From positions 122,792 to 186,791 of the forward strand of contig NW_004457611.1 in NCBI RefSeq assembly GCF_000313135.1: 64,000 nucleotides of DNA. The letters are read 5' to 3'. The notes under the pieces are model-generated. The model worked only from the letters and a program-made list of their open reading frames with translations. It searched no databases and had not been told where the DNA came from. The first letter of the stretch is position 1. Each line of letters opens with the position of its first letter. Below are positions 1 to 14,900 of the stretch, piece by piece. This DNA is from Acanthamoeba castellanii str. Neff (Eukaryota; Discosea; Longamoebia; Acanthamoebidae). A program made the position numbers and the translations under genes.

Positions 1-271
1 GCGCACACTCCTGCAGGAGGTCCAAAATAAAGTGGACCATATATAAATAAATAATTTACCCTACAATTTTTTATATTGTATTTAATTGGAAATATAAAAT
101 ATAATAAAAATTAAGCTGGTGCACCTTGATGGCTTCGGGCTCGAGGCCGGTGCGAAGCAGAGCGGCACGCATGCGCTCGCGCGTCTCGTGCTCCTGGAAC
201 CCCACCTCTGGGTGGCGATGGAGCTCCCGCCGCAGTGCCACCAGCCCCTCCAACTGCGCACTGCTCAGCAT
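1..271 (-). CDS. M20-family amidohydrolase, 5' end (partial)
   Basis: This is the N-terminal part of a peptidase M20 / IAA-amino-acid-hydrolase-like metalloenzyme. The first exon (271 to 125) encodes 49 residues, starting MLSSAQLEGLVALRREL and continuing LHRHPEVGFQEHET. The RR-LHxHPExxFxExxT pattern is the hallmark start of this family, which hydrolyses amide bonds of N-acyl amino acids using two metal ions. A GTGCAC donor follows codon 49. The intron is AT-rich (124 to 11) and ends CCTGCAG, and exon 2 starts in phase 0 in the last 10 bases before the window edge. The catalytic metal ligands lie outside the window, so the substrate cannot be judged. It is divergent from the AlkB gene, with 124 bases between the two start codons, so the promoters are probably shared. 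Confidence 0.8.
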
Positions 272-395
272 CCTTGTTTGTTTTCTTTACACAAAACAAA
301 AAGAAAAACAAAAAGGCAAGGTGACGTTACCCGCCACCTTAAAGTTAACATCTCAAATAAAAAACATACAATTCCAAAAAGACAAAAAGCAGACA

Positions 396-1680
396 ATGGA
401 CGAGGAGCACCGAACAGTGGTCGACGAAGACGACGAAGCCGAAAGGGCGCCTGAGCCCCTGAGCCCTGGCGAGGGCGCGATCGCGGGCCTGCCCGGGGCG
501 ACCTACGTCAGCCGCGCCCTCAGCCCTGCCTTCGCCTACCGCCTCGCCCGCAACGTACGCCCCTTCAATTAAATTTATGGAATTATTATTTATTACATAT
601 ATTTTGTAATTATTAGCGCTTTATTTAAGACCCAACGTTGCTGCAGGCGGGGAAGGTCGGGGTCAAGCCGGCCCGGTACGGCATTACAGGCAAGGGCGGA
701 CCCAAAGTCCTCCCCTACGGCTCCAGACGTGCGCGCCTTCCCGTGCCGTGCTTGTGTGCTGTGTGTGTCGTGTCGTGTCGCGTGTGTCGTGTGCGCGTGT
801 GTTATCTGATGTGTGTCGCGGGGCCGGAGATCAGTCGCGTACCCGGATTGGCTGGAGGAGCTGGTGGACCGGCTGCAGGCCTTGGGCGCCATGCAAAAGC
901 GGCCCACCCAGGTGTCGGTCAACCACTACGTGCCCCACCCAGAACCCTACCGCCTTGTCGTACGCCATTTCTCGAATTCCATTCTCACGTTGCGTGCTGT
1001 GTGTGGTGTGTCGTTTGTGTGTCGTGTGTGTGTGTGGTGTGCGGTGCGTTGAATCGTCGCTGAAGTGGGTTGTGTCGCCTGCGTGCAGCCGCACATCGAT
1101 TCGAATACGGGCCAGCAGGTGGTCATCGTGTCGCTGCTCTCCTATTGCTGCCTCGACTTCTACCGCAACTCGGGCCGCAAGGATCTCAGCGTCCCCTTCA
1201 CCCCCACCCTGGCACGCGCATCTCCAAACAATCGCACGACACGCACACCGCACCACCGCACACGCACCACCGCACACGCACACGTGTTTCTTCAGCGATT
1301 ACTAATCGTCGTCTGGGTAGCAGGTGCTGGATCCGGAGGACACGCGGGAGCCGGCGGTGAGTCTGCTGCTCGAGCCGGGCAGCGCGCTCATCCTGACTGG
1401 AGAGGCCTACCGAGGTCAGTAGTCCGGAATCTTAAGAATGTTGCATTGAGCTGGAAGCTGATGGACGTGTGTTGTGTCGTGTGTCGTCTGTCGTGTGTCG
1501 TGTGTCGTGTGTGTGTTCGTTGTGAGCGCAGAGTTCGGGCACGGGATAGCTCCGCGGCTCACGGACGAGGTGAGCACCGAGCTGGGCAACTACCACCTGC
1601 TGACGAGCCTCGACAAGAGCGCCACCACCACTACGACGCGAAGCGCACGCATTTCCCTCGCTCTGTGGAGCCCAGAATGA
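396..1680 (+). CDS. AlkB-family 2-oxoglutarate/Fe(II) dioxygenase (ALKBH6/ALKBH8-like)
   Basis: Predicted oxidative demethylase of alkylated nucleic acid, needing Fe(II) and 2-oxoglutarate. I read six exons: 396-554, 647-728, 835-959, 1089-1211, 1324-1414 and 1532-1680. They join in phase and give 242 residues, close to human ALKBH6. The core shows VNHYVPHPEP, then PHID (the HxD iron ligands), LLSYCCLDFYR, SLLLEPGSALILTGEAY, FGHGI (second iron His) and a terminal RSARISLALW, whose Arg should bind 2-oxoglutarate. PHID is more like ALKBH8 and the EPxSxLxLxGxAY-HGI block more like ALKBH6, so the subfamily is left open. There is no RRM or methyltransferase domain. Intron 4 appears to use a GC donor (GCACGC at 1212). 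Introns 2, 3 and 5 are rich in GTGTCGTG repeats. Confidence 0.85.
743..821. repeat. Imperfect GTGTCGTGT repeat in intron
   Basis: Low-complexity tract of GTGT, GTCGT and GCGTG words inside intron 2 of the AlkB gene. The same word family recurs at about 990-1053, 1463-1522, 1746-1801, 13060-13095, 23148-23180, 24299-24382, 25186-25268 and 37917-37988, nearly always in introns or intergenic DNA. Confidence 0.8.
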
Positions 1681-1745
1681 CCGTCAGTGGACAGCCCTAT
1701 TTCGATGGAAAGCCCTGTAACTTTGTTTATCGTAGCCACATGCCA

Positions 1746-1801
1746 CGTGTGTGTCGTGTCGTGTGTCGTGTGTCGTGTGTCATGTGTCGTGGTCGTGTGG
1801 G
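1746..1801. repeat. GTGTCGTGT repeat between convergent genes
   Basis: Tandem GTGTCGTGT-type words fill part of the 129 bases between the AlkB stop codon (1680) and the stop codon of the convergent NHL-repeat gene (1810). It lies in the 3' regions of both genes. No other feature is seen there. Confidence 0.75.
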
Positions 1802-1809
1802 TGTGGCGC

Positions 1810-2762
1810 TTAAACTTCGTAGGTAAAGGTATGAACCCCGACGCCGTCCGCAACGTAGACCTTTCTGGTCTCGGCGTTGACGACGACACACATCGGACGC
1901 CTGAAGGCGGGCCTTGCCGTGCACCACGAACTGAAGAGCCCCGCATGGCTCCCGTCGGCCTTGTGGAAGACCTGGACCTCGTCGCTCCCGAAGCTGGTTA
2001 CGAGCACGTGGCCCGTCTCATCCAGCACGGCTACCCCTCGCGGCCGTCGGAGGTGCCCTTCGCCAAACGTTCGCACGAAGTCGCCGCGCGAGTCGAACAC
2101 GTGGACGCGATGCTGCACGTCGTCGGTTGCATAGATACGACCCTCCGCGTCGACGGCCACCTCGCGCAGATTGGAGAACTGGCCGGGTTCCGAGCCCCTG
2201 GTTCCCATGCAACAGATCCAGCCGCCGCCTTGGTCGTCCAGCACCTGCAGCCGCCCGTTGCCCCAGTCCGCCACGACCACTCGGCCCGCGGCCGAGTCCA
2301 CCGCCACGCTGCCGGGCCGCCTGAACTGGCCCGGCCCCGAGCCAGGGGCGCCAAACTGGTGCACCAGCTGACCGTTGGCGGCGTCGTAGACGCTCACGCG
2401 ATGGTTGCTGGGGCGGGCCACCAGGAAAAGGCCGCGCTTGGCTTCGAACGCCGCACCGAGCGGCGGCCCGCAAGCGGACGGCGGCAGGCTCTGCAGATAG
2501 CGGCCCTCGACGTCGAACATCCGGGGCTCTTTGGCCGTTTCCAAGGAAACGAGGTGCGGCCAGTGTCGGGGTGCACGGCCAGGCCCCAGACGCAGTGCAG
2601 TCTCGCCCTTCGTTCGAGTTGGAATTGGGGGACATCACCAACGGTGGTGTCATCGTTGTCGTGGCTGTCAGACGTCGGCTGCAGCTCGGTCTCGTTGTTG
2701 GCTTCTGGCTCGGCCTGCAACAGCCCTTGGAGCTGCCGCGCCTGTTGTGCCTCGTCTGCCAT
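1810..2762 (-). CDS. NHL-repeat beta-propeller protein, with apparent frameshift
   Basis: Roughly 317 residues of NHL repeats, which fold as a beta-propeller used for protein or RNA binding. Repeats are clear: GPGQFRRPGSVAVD, then VVVADWGNGRLQVLD, then EPGQFSNLREVAVDAEGRIY, then DDVQHRVHVFDSRGDFVRTF, then RRPRGVAVLDETGHVLV. The start is the ATG at 2762 (MADEAQQARQLQGLL), giving a Gln/Glu/Asp-rich leader before WGLAVHPDTG. At about 2550 the reading frame changes without room for an intron: WGLAVHPDTG ends in one frame and LVSLETAKEPRMFDVEG continues in another. The span is 953 bases, one short of a multiple of three, which fits a single missing base. Either the gene is broken, the sequence has an error, or translation starts at the internal MFDVEG. 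No RING, B-box or kinase domain is attached. Intronless as read. Confidence 0.72.
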
Positions 2763-2952
2763 ACAACTACCACTTGATACTGGGAGTTGGCTGAAGAACA
2801 AGAAGAGGAAGATCGCCCGAAAGTGTCTTCTTTTCCGGGTGTCAGGGAATGAAAGGAATTCGACGTGAGCCGAACAAGCGTAAAGTACAGATTAAAATTG
2901 GAGTGGTTGGTCGTCGGTGTGTCGTTACGGCCTTCAGGACAGACGCCCCCTT

Positions 2953-5342
2953 TCAGTCCCGCACGCCGCGCACCTTGTGGGACACGCGGGAGATGAGACG
3001 ATTCTTCTTCTGCTGGGCCGACACGGACCCGCGCAGGTCCCACGATGGCGCAATGTACGCGTCGTCGTCCTTGATCTTCTTCGCCTTCTTCGCGTCCTGC
3101 ACGTCGTTCGGTTCGTTTGTTTTGTTGATCTTGGCCATCAAAAGAGCGAAAGCGAAGGCGGGGGGGGGGGGGAAGAGCGAAGTCGTACCTCCATCATGGG
3201 CATGTCGATGCCCAGGACAGACATGAGCTTGGCCTGCGTGGGGTCGACGCCCAGCACGGCGAAGGCCTTGCTGTTCTTCTCCTTGATTCGAACTTTGTAG
3301 AGAGCAAACGGTCAGAAAACCATCCAAAGCACGTAAAGCATGTGGGACTAGGGCAGCCTGTACCCTGGGGCCGCGACCTGGGTAGCTCCGGGGGGAAAGG
3401 CGACGACGGCGTGACGGGCGCCGAGTGCTGCCCTCCATCCTGTCGACACCCACAACAACCAACACATAAAAGATATATTAATAGGTTGGAATGTGGAAAA
3501 GGCAAATTGAGAAAAGAGTAATAACGTACCGTGCCATGGCCGAAGCTATGACTCCTTCTTCGTTCCAGATCGCTCAGGTCTGAAGAGAGGTAGGAATGTT
3601 AATATGGTATGCGTGAAATGCAACGCGCGCGTACCCGAGTCGACAGAGGGCCGGGGCGAGGTCTCACGCGAGAGAGCGAGCCGAGCGGCGCCCGGGGCCG
3701 TGAAGGGCATGACGAGCGACGTCTGCCGCGCGGCCGACGCCATGAAGCGGTCGCCGCTCACCTGCGACGAGAGCACCGTACTATCGGTGCGCTCCCGTCG
3801 TGACGGGAAGAACACGCCCGTGTAGGTGGGGGCGGTGGAGCTCGATGAAGATGTGTGGAGGTCGCTGCGGTTCATCGACAAGACCACGTCATCGCTTTCG
3901 TCATCGTCGTCGTCATAATCATCATCGTCATCATCATCGTCGCCATCGTCAGTGACGTCGTCGAGCGAACCGGTCTTGTTGCGCCCGGGCGCGACGCCGC
4001 CGCTGCCGAACTTCCATACCGGCGGCCGCCATGTCCCGGTGGCGTCGATGCTCCGCGTCCGGCGCTGTCGCGCTCGCCCGATCGACCTGCATGCGACATG
4101 TCACACGTCAGCAATCACGACAATGACAAGAATGTTATGTGAGCGCGTAAGGAGGCGGTGCCACGCGTGCCATTGCTGTTGGGCTGCTCCGGAGCTGGTG
4201 TCGCTCGAGGCCGCGCTGCCGCTGCGCTGCTGGCGGGCGACGGTGTCACGTGCGTCGCGCTCGAGCGCGGCCACGCGTCGCTTGGCGAGTCGGATCTGGG
4301 CCTGCAGCTTCCCGATCCGCCGCTCGCGCTCGGCCAGCTCGCCGGCGTGCCGCGCATTGCAGCCGATCGCCTCGCGCAGCCGCGCGCGCATGTCAGCGAA
4401 CTCGCGCTCGAGGTCGGCCAGCTTCAGCTCCTCCAGGTCGCGCTCGCGTCGCTCCCGCTCGTCGATGTAGGTCCGCTCCATGGCCGCAACGAAGGCCTCC
4501 ATCTGGCGCGCCCTCTCTTCTTCGTGACGCCGCAGCGCTTCGACAATCGTTGCCTTGCCAGAGGTGGAATGCGAGGCAGGCGCGGTGATCGCGCGGTCGG
4601 ATTCTTTCAATTCCTGGTGATGGTGATGATGAGAGCTGTGCGGCGGGAGCGGCGGCATGGTGGTGCCCTCGGGCACGGCGACGGCGTTGGCGCGATTGCG
4701 GATTCGGCCGAGGTCGGCGAGCCGCTTGTGGTCCTGCGGCGACGACGTCGCAACCGCCTCGGCCTTCGACGAAAGCTGCTGCGCCGCCGCCTGCTGCTCC
4801 TTCCGCCGCCGCCCGCCTCGGGGCGACAGCACCGGCGATCCGCCGGCGGTGGGCATCATCGACGCTGACGGCGCGGCCGCTGAGTCGGCCCACGCCCGGA
4901 CGGCGCTCTCGATCTCCTCCTCCTTGCGCCTGGCCGGCTCGCGCTTGTTGTTGGCCCGGTGGGGGGCCGACGACGACGAAGACGAAGATGATGAAGTTTT
5001 TTCTTTGGCTTTTTCTCTCATCTTTTCGCCCGCTTGTTTGTGTTCCTCATTATTGTTGTCTTCATCTATGTCGACAGGTTTACTCGAAGATGATGAGGAA
5101 CACGAAGGTGTAGATGACGAAGATGGGGATGGAGATGAGGAGCGAGGACTTGATTTGTTGCGCAGGCCCTTCCGTTGTCCAGCACGGGAGGCGGGCGTGA
5201 GTCCGGCAAGCGCCAGCTCCTGTCGTGCATCGCCCAGCAGTCGGGCCAGGGAGCCAACCAGCCCCTCCAGCCCCGCCACACGCGCCTCCGCGATGTCGGT
5301 TTCGCTCCGTTGGGGCTGCGGCGGCGTTGGTGGTGGATCCAT
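2953..5342 (-). CDS. Uncharacterised coiled-coil protein
   Basis: I do not recognise a family. Six exons join in phase. Exon 1 (5342 to about 4168) starts MMDPPPTPPQ / MDPPPTPPQ and holds Ser-rich, Asp/Glu-rich and His tracts, then a long charged heptad region (about residues 260-390: RRHEEERARQMEAF, then ERERRERDLEEL, then AELAERERRIGKLQAQIRLA) that should form a coiled coil. Exon 2 (about 4088 to 3644) has an Asp run (DDDDDDDDYDDDDDESDD) and a Ser/Thr-rich part. The C-terminal exons read VRIKEKNSKAFAVLG, then AKLMSVLGIDMPMME, then a basic tail AKKAKKIKDDDAYIAPSWDL and RLISRVSHKVRGVRD. This tail is the most protein-like, non-repetitive part and the best one to search with. The donor/acceptor phases support one gene, not two. 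It lies upstream of and in the same direction as the NHL gene. Confidence 0.65.
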
Positions 5343-5598
5343 CACTTTAACACTTTTTTTTTACGTCGCTTTCGTTCTTTTGCCTCCTCTCCTTCGCTTT
5401 CGTTCTTTACAAGGGCCGGAGGGGACAAGCGCGTTGTTTGGGCGCTTTTGGTTGTCCGCCTCTCTGGTTGGGGTGATGAAGGGTGTTCGGGTACTAATAA
5501 ATAGTACCTCATTTACCGACCGAGAAAAGCGTCGAGAAATAAACAATAAACGATATACAAATTAAAAAAGAAGAACGTGCAAGAACGCAGTGTGTCTT

Positions 5599-7023
5599 TC
5601 ACGAAGCCACCTGGCAATCAGGTTGGTCTGTTGATGGAGTTGGATCATGGACATGAAGGGAGAGGAGAAGAGGCCGGTGGTCGGAAACAGTGAGGTCGGG
5701 CACCACTCGGAGTCGCGCGTCGACCACGGCCCGTTGGAGGTCGTTGGACAGCCACGCGTAGTCCACCCGCGTGCCAGCCCAGCACGTCCACCCCTCGGTG
5801 TGAACCTCCACCTCTTCATCATCGTCATCGTCATCATCGTCTCCAGCTTCATCATCGACCTTGTCGCGTGCATCGTCTTCATCGTTGTGATCGTGTGCGG
5901 TGGTGGTGGTGTGTCGGACGTCGGTGTAGCCGAGCCGGCGCAGCAGCTCCGTGGCCTCGGCCGAGGGCGGGTCCAGTCGCGCGCCCTGGCGCCTGACTCC
6001 GATCCGCTCCCACTCGCCGTCGTCGTAGTCCTCTCTGCTCGTCCGGCCGTGGTGCGGTGGTACGGGTGGGCGTGTGCGTGTCATGGTTACTCTCGGTCAC
6101 CCAAAACAAGAGGAATTCGAGGAGGCGGATGATTACCGGGAGAGGGCGTTAAAGTCGCCCAATAGCGCGCGGAGAGGGCCGCAGCCGGCTTCGTCGAGGT
6201 AGGCCACAAGCGACTCTATCTGCGCCGTGCGACGGCTCTCACTGGTGAGGCGCACACGAGTGAGCGCCTCATGCGAGCCATCCATATCGTGTGCGTGTGC
6301 GGTGGTGCGTGTGTGTCGCTGCTTGAGGGGGAGTTACTGCAGGTGGTCCAGGTGCACGCTGAATATGTCGACGGCGCCGAGAGGCCCGCCCGTCGCCACC
6401 CGCAGCCCTACGAGCGGCCGGTCCTGTCCCGACTAGTGCGGCGGCGGCCACCCATCATCAGTCGTCGTCACAATCTCAGCCATGCACGAGAGGCCGAAGT
6501 GGACCCTACCGGGGTGGGGAGGCGGTGGAGGTGGCGGTGGGTGACGGGCAGACGCGACGCCACCGCGCTGCCGCCCGATTCGGCGAGACTGAGCCACTCC
6601 CACGCCCATGGCCAGCCGTCCTCCGTGAGAGTCTCGCCCTCCAACGCTACAGGACGACACACGACACACGAGCAGGCGTAAAGCGTGAGCGGGTGGCGAT
6701 GGGCGGCGAGTAGAGGCGTACGCAGGGCGAGCAGGGACTGGAAGAGGGAGAGGTCGGTGCTCTTGGGGTCCTCCTCGCCCTCCGCACCAAAGTCGTCGGC
6801 GAACCACCGCGGTCGTGCATGCACCTCCTATTCAAACACGTGTGCCACACGCACATCCAATCTTGAGTCGAGGAGATGCGGGGGGGGGGGTACAAACGCG
6901 TACCTGGAGGCACAGGATGTGGGGGCGCAGCTGGCGCAGAAGGGCGGCCACCCGCCGCGTGTTGGAGCGACGCCAGCGGTCTTGCCACGAGTGCACGTTC
7001 AAACTCACCACACGCACCTCCAT
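5599..7023 (-). CDS. Endonuclease/exonuclease/phosphatase-family protein
   Basis: Mg-dependent phosphodiesterase fold (EEP superfamily), spliced from about five exons. All four family landmarks are present in order: MEVRVVSLNVHSW at the start (catalytic Asn), LCLQ joined across an intron to EVHARPRWF (the LQEV metal-binding Glu), FSVHLDHL, then GDFNAL (catalytic Asp and Asn), and finally RVDYAWLS with VSDHRPLLLSL (catalytic Asp-His). The start ATG at 7023 sits directly before the first beta strand, so there is no leader for secretion or mitochondria. The region before the last strand carries an insertion of Asp/Glu (DDDDDDDDEEVEVHTEG). Substrate is unknown: candidates in this superfamily include nucleic acid, nucleotide-linked tyrosine (TDP2-like) and phosphoinositides. 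Ends 256 bases downstream of the coiled-coil gene's start. Confidence 0.8.
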
Positions 7024-7246
7024 CTGATATTTATTTATTTATTTATTTACTCAAAGAAACTGATTGCTTCACTCGTGTGCGCTTGATCAAAGTTCTCAAT
7101 ATCTTTTCTTTTCTCTTTGCTGACGCCACGCCAGTGTTTAACCACAACTGGGGGTGTACATGTTGAACCTCTTGACTTGCTCACAAGGCCCGACGGCGGC
7201 GTCTTCATGATGTGATGGCGTGGTGGGTGGCGATGAGAGCCGTTGG

Positions 7247-10652
<3,406 letters not shown>

Positions 10653-11920
10653 TTAGGCCGACGAGCTGCTGGGGGCTGGGACGGCGTTCTTGGGGGCAAT
10701 GACGGCCAGCAGGAGGTGGTCCGAGAAGCCGGCCGGCAGCGACTCGTGCGGGAGCTTGTCGCCGTTGGGTCCCGTCGGCACGATGTAGACCATGTACCCG
10801 GGCGCCAGGCCAGCCACGCGTCGCACCACGCCCGCCTATAGGCGCACAACCAACAACCCGTGTAAGATGCACGTCAATGAGAGAGAGAGAGAGAGAGAGC
10901 AGTGGTGGTGGTGATGACGACAACGACGAAATGGGCGGTGTGGCGTACGCGGTCTCGCTGGAGGAAGTAGTTGTAGATGACCTCGTACTGGGCCTGAGAA
11001 TCGGGGCTCTCGGGCGAGGCGCGTACCAGCAGGAACGTGGTGCGCACGGCGGGCATGAAGCGCACCACGTTGGCCAGACCCGTGCGCTCGGTCACTGGCA
11101 GCTCATCAGGCAACTCCCTGCACACACACATTTCCCAGACGCTGAACGTGAGAAGCTTGGTCGCTGCGCACGACACACACACATATTTATACACACACAA
11201 CACACGTCACCGCACGCACGGCAAACACGGGCGACGTACAGAGGATAGACGGTGGTGCCGGCCAGGTAGAAGGCCTCCACGGGGCACGGCGCACCAATGC
11301 CGATGAGGGAGCCGCGCCACACGGGCTCGGGCTCGATGTCGTCCAGCGGCTCGATCACCGGCTCCTCGTCCTCCTCGTCCACCTCCTCCCGCTTGTTGGC
11401 GCCGCCCTCCTCCGTAGGTATAGCCCCCCTGGCCCCGTCGACCGCAATGGCCTCCGCTGCCGTCTCCTGCGCTGAGGCCGCTTCCACCACCTGAGCGGAC
11501 GCCGGCGACGTCTCCGTTGACGCAGCCGCGGCAGGCCCCATCGGCGTCGTGGGCACGGCGTAGTAGGCACTCCCACCACCGGCGGCGGCGGCGAGCCTGG
11601 AATCTTGCTGCTGGGAGGCGGCGGCCGCCATGTAGGACGGGGCGGCCTGGTAGTCGTAGGCGGTCATGGCGTAGTGATGCTGCGGCTGGCCGGGGTACTG
11701 CTGTGGCTGGGCGTGGCCGTAGCCGTAGCCGTAGTAGGGGAGCTGGTGGTGCTCCGCGTAGGCGGTCGATCCGTACGGATGGCCTGCCGCGAACTGATTG
11801 TAGGCGGCCTGCTGGTCCATCTGGTAGGTCTCGGCCGAGGCTGCGGCGGAGCTCCTGGTGATGATGGCGGGCTTGACGATGGTCATACTCGAAGACGGCG
11901 TCTTCTGCGTGCTGTGGCCG

Positions 11921-11964
<44 letters not shown>

Positions 11965-14900
11965 GCGCACGTTGCCGCTGCCGCCAGCGGTGTTGTGCTG
12001 AGCGAGCGATTCCAGCGCTGTGTGCGTTTCCGGCACAGGCAACGGAGCTTGGCTGCCGTCGTACGACGACGCCGGCGGTGCTGTCTGGGTGGTGTCCTCG
12101 GCCAGCATACTATCGACGTCGATATGCTCCCTGCACAATCAACACAAGGCAGCCGCGCAAGTTAGACACACACACAACACACAACACACACAACACACAC
12201 ACACACAAACAGGAGAGAGAGAGAGCGAGAGGTACCTTGATCCCTTCCTGGAGTCATCGGCGCTCCGGTTGGGTGAAGACGTCCGCGACCGGGACCCAGA
12301 GCGTCGGCGAGGAGAAGGGCTCCGGTTGTCTCCATCCCGGGCGGGGGGAGTGGGCGAGCGGCTGATCGAACGGCTCCTGAAGCTTCTTCCCCGCGGACGT
12401 GAGCGGCTGCGTGACCGACTCGGACTGCGGCTGCGCGGCGAGTCGGGACTCCTGCTGCGACTTCTGCTCGGACTACGCCTACGGCTCCTGCTCGGGCTGC
12501 GGCTGTGGCTGCGACTGCGGCTGCGGCTGCGGCTTTTACTCCGGCTCCTACCCCGGCTGCGACTACGGCTGCGACTTCGACTTCGGCGATTGCGCTCCTC
12601 CTGGCATGGTGGTGTGTGCGTGGGCAGCAACAACAGCAGTACATGGGCGGTGAGCTTCGAGGGATGGCACGTCTGCGCGCGCGCGGTGCCTGTACCGGTG
12701 ATACGGTGCCGACACGTAGGACCCCGCACGTGCGGCCTCGCTTGAGAATCTGCAGGTGGTGTTCCCCCACCGGGTCGAGGAAGATGATGTGCGCAAAGTT
12801 GCGTTCTGTCCAGGCCAACCCAATGTGTGAGCGGCGAAACTGACGCGTCAAGTTCTCAGTTGAGCAATGTGGATGGCACGCTGAGGGGGGGGGATAGTAA
12901 CTGGGGTAGAACTTGATCTCCCGGATGGGTCCGATGCGATCGAGCTCTTCGCGGAGTTCGCCCTCGCAGCGATAGTCAAATGCGTAATCCGGAGCAAAGC
13001 CCTCAATGTACACGTCCTGCGCATTGTTCGAGTTAGCCTCGCACTCTCTCTGAGAGTGACACACGACACACGACACACGACACACGACACACACAACTGC
13101 ACATACCGACATACGTACCCGGCGCCGATCTTGGCGGCCAGTTGCCTTGGTATTTTCCTTTCGCTGCCTTTCCTTGACGCTGTCGGAGCGAGCGTAGTCC
13201 AGCGTGACGCACTGGGTACCCAATCGTAAGCCCTGCAATGTGGTGCGTGAGGCATGTGGCATCGTGTACGAAGTGTGCACGAATCGATGAGGCCCTCGTA
13301 CGCGACCCGCGTCGGCATGTGTGGAATGTAAATCGAACCTGGAGGTACTTGTGGGCCTTCTCCGCGGACCTGACCGAAACAAAGTCGACGAAGGCGTGAG
13401 ACGGGAAGCGGGAGACCGATTCGACCTTGCCCACGCGCGAGAACTCGTCCCACAGCTTCCGCTTGTGGACACCCTGGTCCAAGTTGCCCACCCACAGATG
13501 TCTGCTGTGCTCGCCCTGCTCATTCACCACCGCCACGACCAACGTTGATACACGGGAGCGTGAGTGGCACGGAACCTGCGGAATGGTGTGGATGTGCGTG
13601 CGTGCGTGATGGTAACAGTACCTCCCAGAATGTGATGGTGCCATATTTGCCCTGTTCCTGCATGGCGGACTTGGCGTTGATGGCGACGCGCGGGTTCTTG
13701 AAATCGACACAGGCAACGCGCAGCCCGCGTTCGAGCTTCTTGATTACCACATTGTCGACCACGCCGAACCGGGAGAAGTTCTTCTCGATCTCGGCCTGTG
13801 TGATGTCGCCACGCAGCTCCACCTTGAGGTGCCTCGTCTCGGTTGGCGCCTCTCCGAAACCTCTGCTCCGCTTACTCCGCTCTCGCTCCAGGCTGCAGCT
13901 GCTTTGTGATCTGTCGCTCTTTCAGAGCATGTTCCGCATGTGTGCGCGTGTGTGCGTGTGTCTTGTGTGTTTAATTGTCGTGCGTGTCGTGTGTGTAGTG
14001 TACCTGGAGCGCTTGGAGCGGCGATCGCCTGGGCTGGCGCTGTGGCGGCGCTTGCGTTTGCGCGAGCCGCGATGGGGCTCGGAGCTTGCCGAGCGAGGTG
14101 CGCGCCCGCCGGCGGGACGATCAGGCCGATGCCCCTCGGGATACTATAAACATGCGGTGGCGAGTGAGCCACCAATCCGGGAGCACCCACATTCGCAGGC
14201 CATATATACTGGACGCATGAACGTTCATGTAATCCGGCGTATGCATGATATTTGGCTTAAAATCCAGAGCAAGATCAGGCATGTCGGGATCTAGTCGGAT
14301 GTGTATCATCAATAGAGTCGCGAGTAAAAAGAGAAGGCAAGCACGTACCTCGCCATAGCCCACCGTGAGACAACAATTCTCGATCATGCGGCCGTTGAGG
14401 CGCTTCTTGGCCTGCACCGCCTCCTGCAAGATCTGGAACTCCACCACCGCGTAATCGCTCGCTGTATGGCGGGGGATCACCACTGGGTCAGGCCATTACA
14501 GCTAATGTTGTTGAGCTCACAACTGTCGTGTCGCGTACCGGGAATGAAGGCGATGTTGCGAACAGCTCCGTAGGCGCTGAAGGTCTGGTTGAGCTTCTCG
14601 AGGCTGATGTCCGGCGTGAGGGGTCCGGCCCACACAAAGCGGGACGGGCGCGTTTCGCCGTAGTGCACGAGGAGGCGACACCCCTTGAGCATCACCCCCT
14701 GTTCATTCGCGCATTAGCACGCCGCGCATTCCTTGCATTCCCTCCCCCCTCCTCTCTCTCTTTTTCGTAGAGGGGCACGAACGTGGAGCTTCTCCTTGGC
14801 CTGCACGGCGGATTCCTTGGCGTAGAAGTTGACAAAGCCGTACGCCTTAGTGGGCAATAGCTCCACACTCTCGATGTCGCCAAAGGCCCCGAACGCTGTC

